In this document: one piece after another, positions 60,749 to 64,000 of the stretch
How positions within the stretch are numbered: the first letter of the stretch is position 1
How the letters are laid out: each line of letters starts with the position of its first letter
Translations under genes and position numbers: made by a program
The notes under the pieces: generated by a model
What the model was told of the DNA's origin: nothing
Database searches by the model: none
What the model saw: the letters and a program-made list of their open reading frames with translations, nothing else
Assembly (NCBI GenBank): GCA_000469685.2
Contig: LS997562.1
Span: 44,272,869-44,336,868 of the forward strand
From: Haemonchus contortus
Taxonomy: Eukaryota; Nematoda; Chromadorea; Rhabditida; Trichostrongylidae
DNA: 64,000 nt
Direction of reading: 5' to 3'

Positions 60749-61084
60749 TAAGATCCCTTTGACTCCCGGCCCTTTTTGCTCAGAATTCAGAAGGCAAAAG
60801 AAACCGCAATCTATCGGGGTCATCAGCAATTTCTCAAGTTGTGTTGTGAAAAAGTTGTGGACAGGCATGGAAAACCTCTCATAATAAGATATCATAATTT
60901 TTTCCAGACGAGGAAGAGCAGAATTCGATTATGGAATTGCTCAGATTGTACAAAAACGTCCTCTTCACAGGAGCGCATCTCACTTGCCAAGCCTCGTGCA
61001 ACAATTTAATGATGAGCTCAACTGGAACTGGAATCAAGGGCAGAAAGAAGGGCAAGAATCAGATAAAACGATGAAGTTCGTTCG

Positions 61085-61640
61085 ATGGACATACCAATAC
61101 CGGCAAGACTGTCGAGAATCGATCCGGCTGAACTGGACCACATATTAATAAACAGAAAGCGGTGCCTGCTAGATGTTGGTGTGGTACCATTTTTCTGCAG
61201 GGATCTGATCATCGACTCTTCTGCGCTAAGATCAGATCAGTCACAAGCTGGAAAGGGTTTCTATACATTGCGCAAGGAGCTCAAAGCATGTTGTATACGA
61301 CGGGGATGTTCAGGATGACGTCTTATCCGTTCGCATTGCAGATGCGACGAAGGATCTCTCAGAACGTGAAGAAACTTGAGGCTTGATCAGAACGCCACGC
61401 ATCTTGAAAGGCTGCAAGCTAATATTAGCTGCAGACAAGCAGTGCGGCGAGCTATGCAGGGAAAGAAAACTACTGGAGGCAGCCTTGCGGAGAACTAGTC
61501 TGAGAAAATGCCATCGGGATCTTCAGGACCACTGCATTCCACTTCCGTGTTTGAAGAAGGAACACTAACAACATCGAGAAATGGAGGAAGTTACACTGAG
61601 GTTTTACACCAGCCGTACCGATCCACAACACAATCGGAAA
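61085..61640 (+). pseudogene. RTE-type non-LTR retrotransposon fragment (endonuclease to RT linker)
   Basis: Ordered pieces in shifting frames are ELDHILINRKRCLLDVGVVP, then GSDHRLFCAKIR (the endonuclease SDH end), then LLEAALRRTSLRKCHRDLQD and REMEEVTLRFYT of the linker before the polymerase. At least three frame breaks and several stops. Text upstream (61,030-61,130) resembles the right ends of blocks A and B. The polymerase itself is absent. Confidence 0.7.
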
Positions 61641-61699
61641 GAAAACGCTTACGGCAGGTAGCAGGAACAGACCTCGCCTACAGGGGGCGGGGTGTGCGC

Positions 61700-63770
61700 A
61701 ATATATATTTTCGACCGCAAATTCATAACCTAGAGTGGTCACTATTTTTCTAAATACACGATACTTTTGAAACTTCTGCATCTCTGGCCGAAACCGAAAA
61801 GAACTCTATCACTGTTGACTCGCAAAACGACATTGGTTTCAAAATGAGGGAAAGTATTATGACGTAAAAATGACGACAAGAATCCCAATCCCATTAACAA
61901 GGCCATTCCATCATTAAAAAAGTTCAGGCAGTTCCAGCGAGAAACAAAACTGATCATGTGACAACAATCGGAAAAGGTGCAACAGCCTTCCATTTCGACT
62001 GGAGCCAATCGTTGTTTCATCCCAGCCGGCTTAACCATTTGGACTATTTACGATATAACTTTCCGTCAACAAATTCACTTTTGATGACAACTTTGCACTC
62101 ACTTCGGACATTCGACTTTTATTAGAAGCCTTATATGCCTTTGGAGATGCGTATGGCTATATGATAACGTGCAGCTGGTGTGCAACCTGTGTGCAGCCGG
62201 CTTTTTTTCTAATCTCCTGAACAAAACCACTTACACCTGGACAATCAAGGGGAGGAGGAAACAAGTGCGAAAATACCGTATCTTAAAATGAATTCTCACC
62301 TCAACACCTCTATCATTTCATTCTTCTAGCAGTTGTAAAAGGCCGTAAAACATCTTTATCAGCTATGCTCCATAGCATTAGGTTGATAACTAAGTCATTG
62401 CGTGTTTTTCTACTTGTATGTACTTCAAACACTAGTCTTTAAAAGAAATTCGGTTTTTTGGAAGTGTTTGTATTTATGGACCATCATAAATCGATATTGC
62501 TTATCGATCTAGGCAATTATTGAAAAATTCAAGTGTTTAAAAATTATGAAAAAAAGAAAGAAGAATAGGAATCAATTGTATACAACATAACAATAATTGC
62601 AGTTATAAAAGACTATCAGGTATAGTGAGACATCATGCCACTTCAGGATGACCAATATTTCGTTTATTGAGTAGAGTAAGCAGGAACGGTTAACCAAAAA
62701 TCAACGAGAGCCATATCCCCGGTAAGCCTGACCATTTTGTAGGTTCCATCATTTCGGGCTCATACCACTTACTTATTGAGCATGATAAATGATATCATCA
62801 GATGGAGTGAGTAGAGACATGTCGCAGAAGCAAAAGTTTCTAAAGGGGATTGTGTTGAGCAAATATAGACTGCCAAGAATGTTGGTAGTAGCCCGACAAA
62901 AGGAAATGAAGAAGGAACAGTCAAAATGAACATCAGGAAGAAGGGGTTCTCATTGAAAAGTAAAAATGACCGAACAACAGATTAGCTTGGCATTTATTAA
63001 GAGCGAATTATCTTCACTTGCACTTTCAACAAAAGACACTACCGTCTGCTTAGGAATCTCTTTTATTTCGTGAATATGAAGTTGGGTTCAGTAAATAGTT
63101 CGGAACGGGAACAAATCCTGGAATCTCATCCCGTCTTTAATGACCTTGGAAATATCAAAGATTTGCTTCATTAGGCTGCGACCTATTTTCGGAACCATGT
63201 ATGTGCTGGTGGTTTTTCTTTATTTTGTTGTTACCACGATACCAGTATACTCTAAAATTACATAGTTAAGAGCGGTGCCATCGCTAACACACTGATGATA
63301 AGAACAACGACAATTCTATGTTTATTTGAAATGGATCATTACACCGTGAGAAAGTTTTCTGAGGATTATTTCTTGAGTTCTAGTTGATAAGCACGGATGC
63401 GTCTTTTATGACTTCCTATGACTCTCTGTATTACAACTCGGCATCATTAACCAGAAGGCTATTTCACGCGCTTCGATGCTAGATTCGTGCTTGTCCACAA
63501 ATATTTCTAAGAACATTCAACAGAATAGTAAAATGTGAATCAAATGTTTTGAATTTAAGTAATTACATTACAGCATCTTATACAACCACATAATCTTTTC
63601 CCTACTTCCAAATTATGCTTTTCAATCCTCACAATAAAGTTCAATCGTCGGATGATATGAAAATTTCATAAACTTATATCACCGAAAACATGACTATGAG
63701 ATTAAGGGTACGATAAAATATCAACAATAAATAACAACAACGGTTTTTCTGAAAAACCCGAATTGTGACC
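61700..63770. other. no gene recognised
   Basis: A - strand open frame at 61742-62038 has no recognisable motif. The remaining sequence is A/T-rich with no supported exon, RNA gene or structured repeat that I could find. Confidence 0.35.
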
Positions 63771-63775
63771 CAAGA

Positions 63776-64000
63776 CTAAAGAAGCTTTTTGTCGTTGATT
63801 CCGAGTGCTTTGAGCCGCTCCACTTCTTCTTGTATACCTTTCAAATTCGCGTCTACTGATTCTGGAAAATCATTAATCAGTCGAACGTTTTCAGTCGAGT
63901 TTTCAGAAAATACTATTTCTGTTGAGTGGTGGGAAAGAAAAAATATATACATGTAAAGAATTGAATCAGACCTTCATGCGTGGGAAGTAGCGGTGTTTTC
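63776..64000 (-). CDS. unidentified gene, last two exons (partial at window edge)
   Basis: The last exon, 63861-63776, has acceptor gattttccag and ends in TAG. It encodes SVDANLKGIQEEVERLKALG and then INDKKLL, an amphipathic helix and a basic tail. The preceding segment, 64000-63972 (reading KTPLLPTHE), ends in a G that completes a Glu codon with the AA of the last exon, so the phase fits. Its donor, gtctga, is weak. The product is not recognised. The C-terminal helix suggests a small soluble or subunit-type protein, but that is a guess. Confidence 0.45.

Overview
The window looks like nuclear DNA of a parasitic clade V (strongylid, hookworm-like) nematode. The evidence is a furin-family gene and a UDP-glucose dehydrogenase gene with nematode-like protein sequence, many short introns with TTTTCAG-type acceptors, and a dense mixture of mariner, Penelope-like, LTR and non-LTR retroelement sequence with SINE-like and foldback repeats. 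No prokaryotic gene organisation is present. The species call is inference from these features only.

Left third (1-20,000). The only well supported gene is a furin-like proprotein convertase on the + strand, most like C. elegans kpc-1. Fourteen coding exons from 10740 to 19150 keep reading phase across every junction and give a complete prodomain, subtilisin domain and P domain of about 690 residues. A 5' exon ending at 6341 may supply the first two bases of the start codon. A mariner element with perfect 29-bp terminal repeats sits in one intron, and a second possible 3' exon lies just before the last one. The flanks hold SINE-like and non-LTR retroelement remnants.

Middle (20,000-44,000). 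This is mostly gene-poor repeat territory. It contains a Penelope-like element arranged as two 1,082-bp inverted arms around a reverse transcriptase/GIY-YIG reading frame and flanked by a target duplication. It also holds foldback elements, degenerate tandem repeats, several long G/C runs and one unidentified spliced gene candidate on the - strand (41.4-42.2 kb).

Right third (44,000-64,000). A ~115-bp tandem array borders a duplicated block (A/C at 44.8-49.3 kb, B/D at 57.0-60.1 kb). Between the two copies lie the last exons of a UDP-glucose 6-dehydrogenase gene (sqv-4-like, - strand). A young 4.6-kb LTR retrotransposon with no pol frame and a decayed gag-like frame has inserted 13 bases inside the apparent upstream exon of that gene. 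Further right are non-LTR reverse transcriptase fragments, a 491-bp foldback element with a tRNA-like centre and TAA target duplication, and the last two exons of an unidentified - strand gene at the window edge.

The two recognised genes both act in the secretory route: precursor cleavage (kpc-1), and UDP-glucuronate supply for glycosaminoglycans (sqv-4). Nothing in the sequence shows that they are co-regulated. The main story of the window is mobile-element activity around and inside genes.
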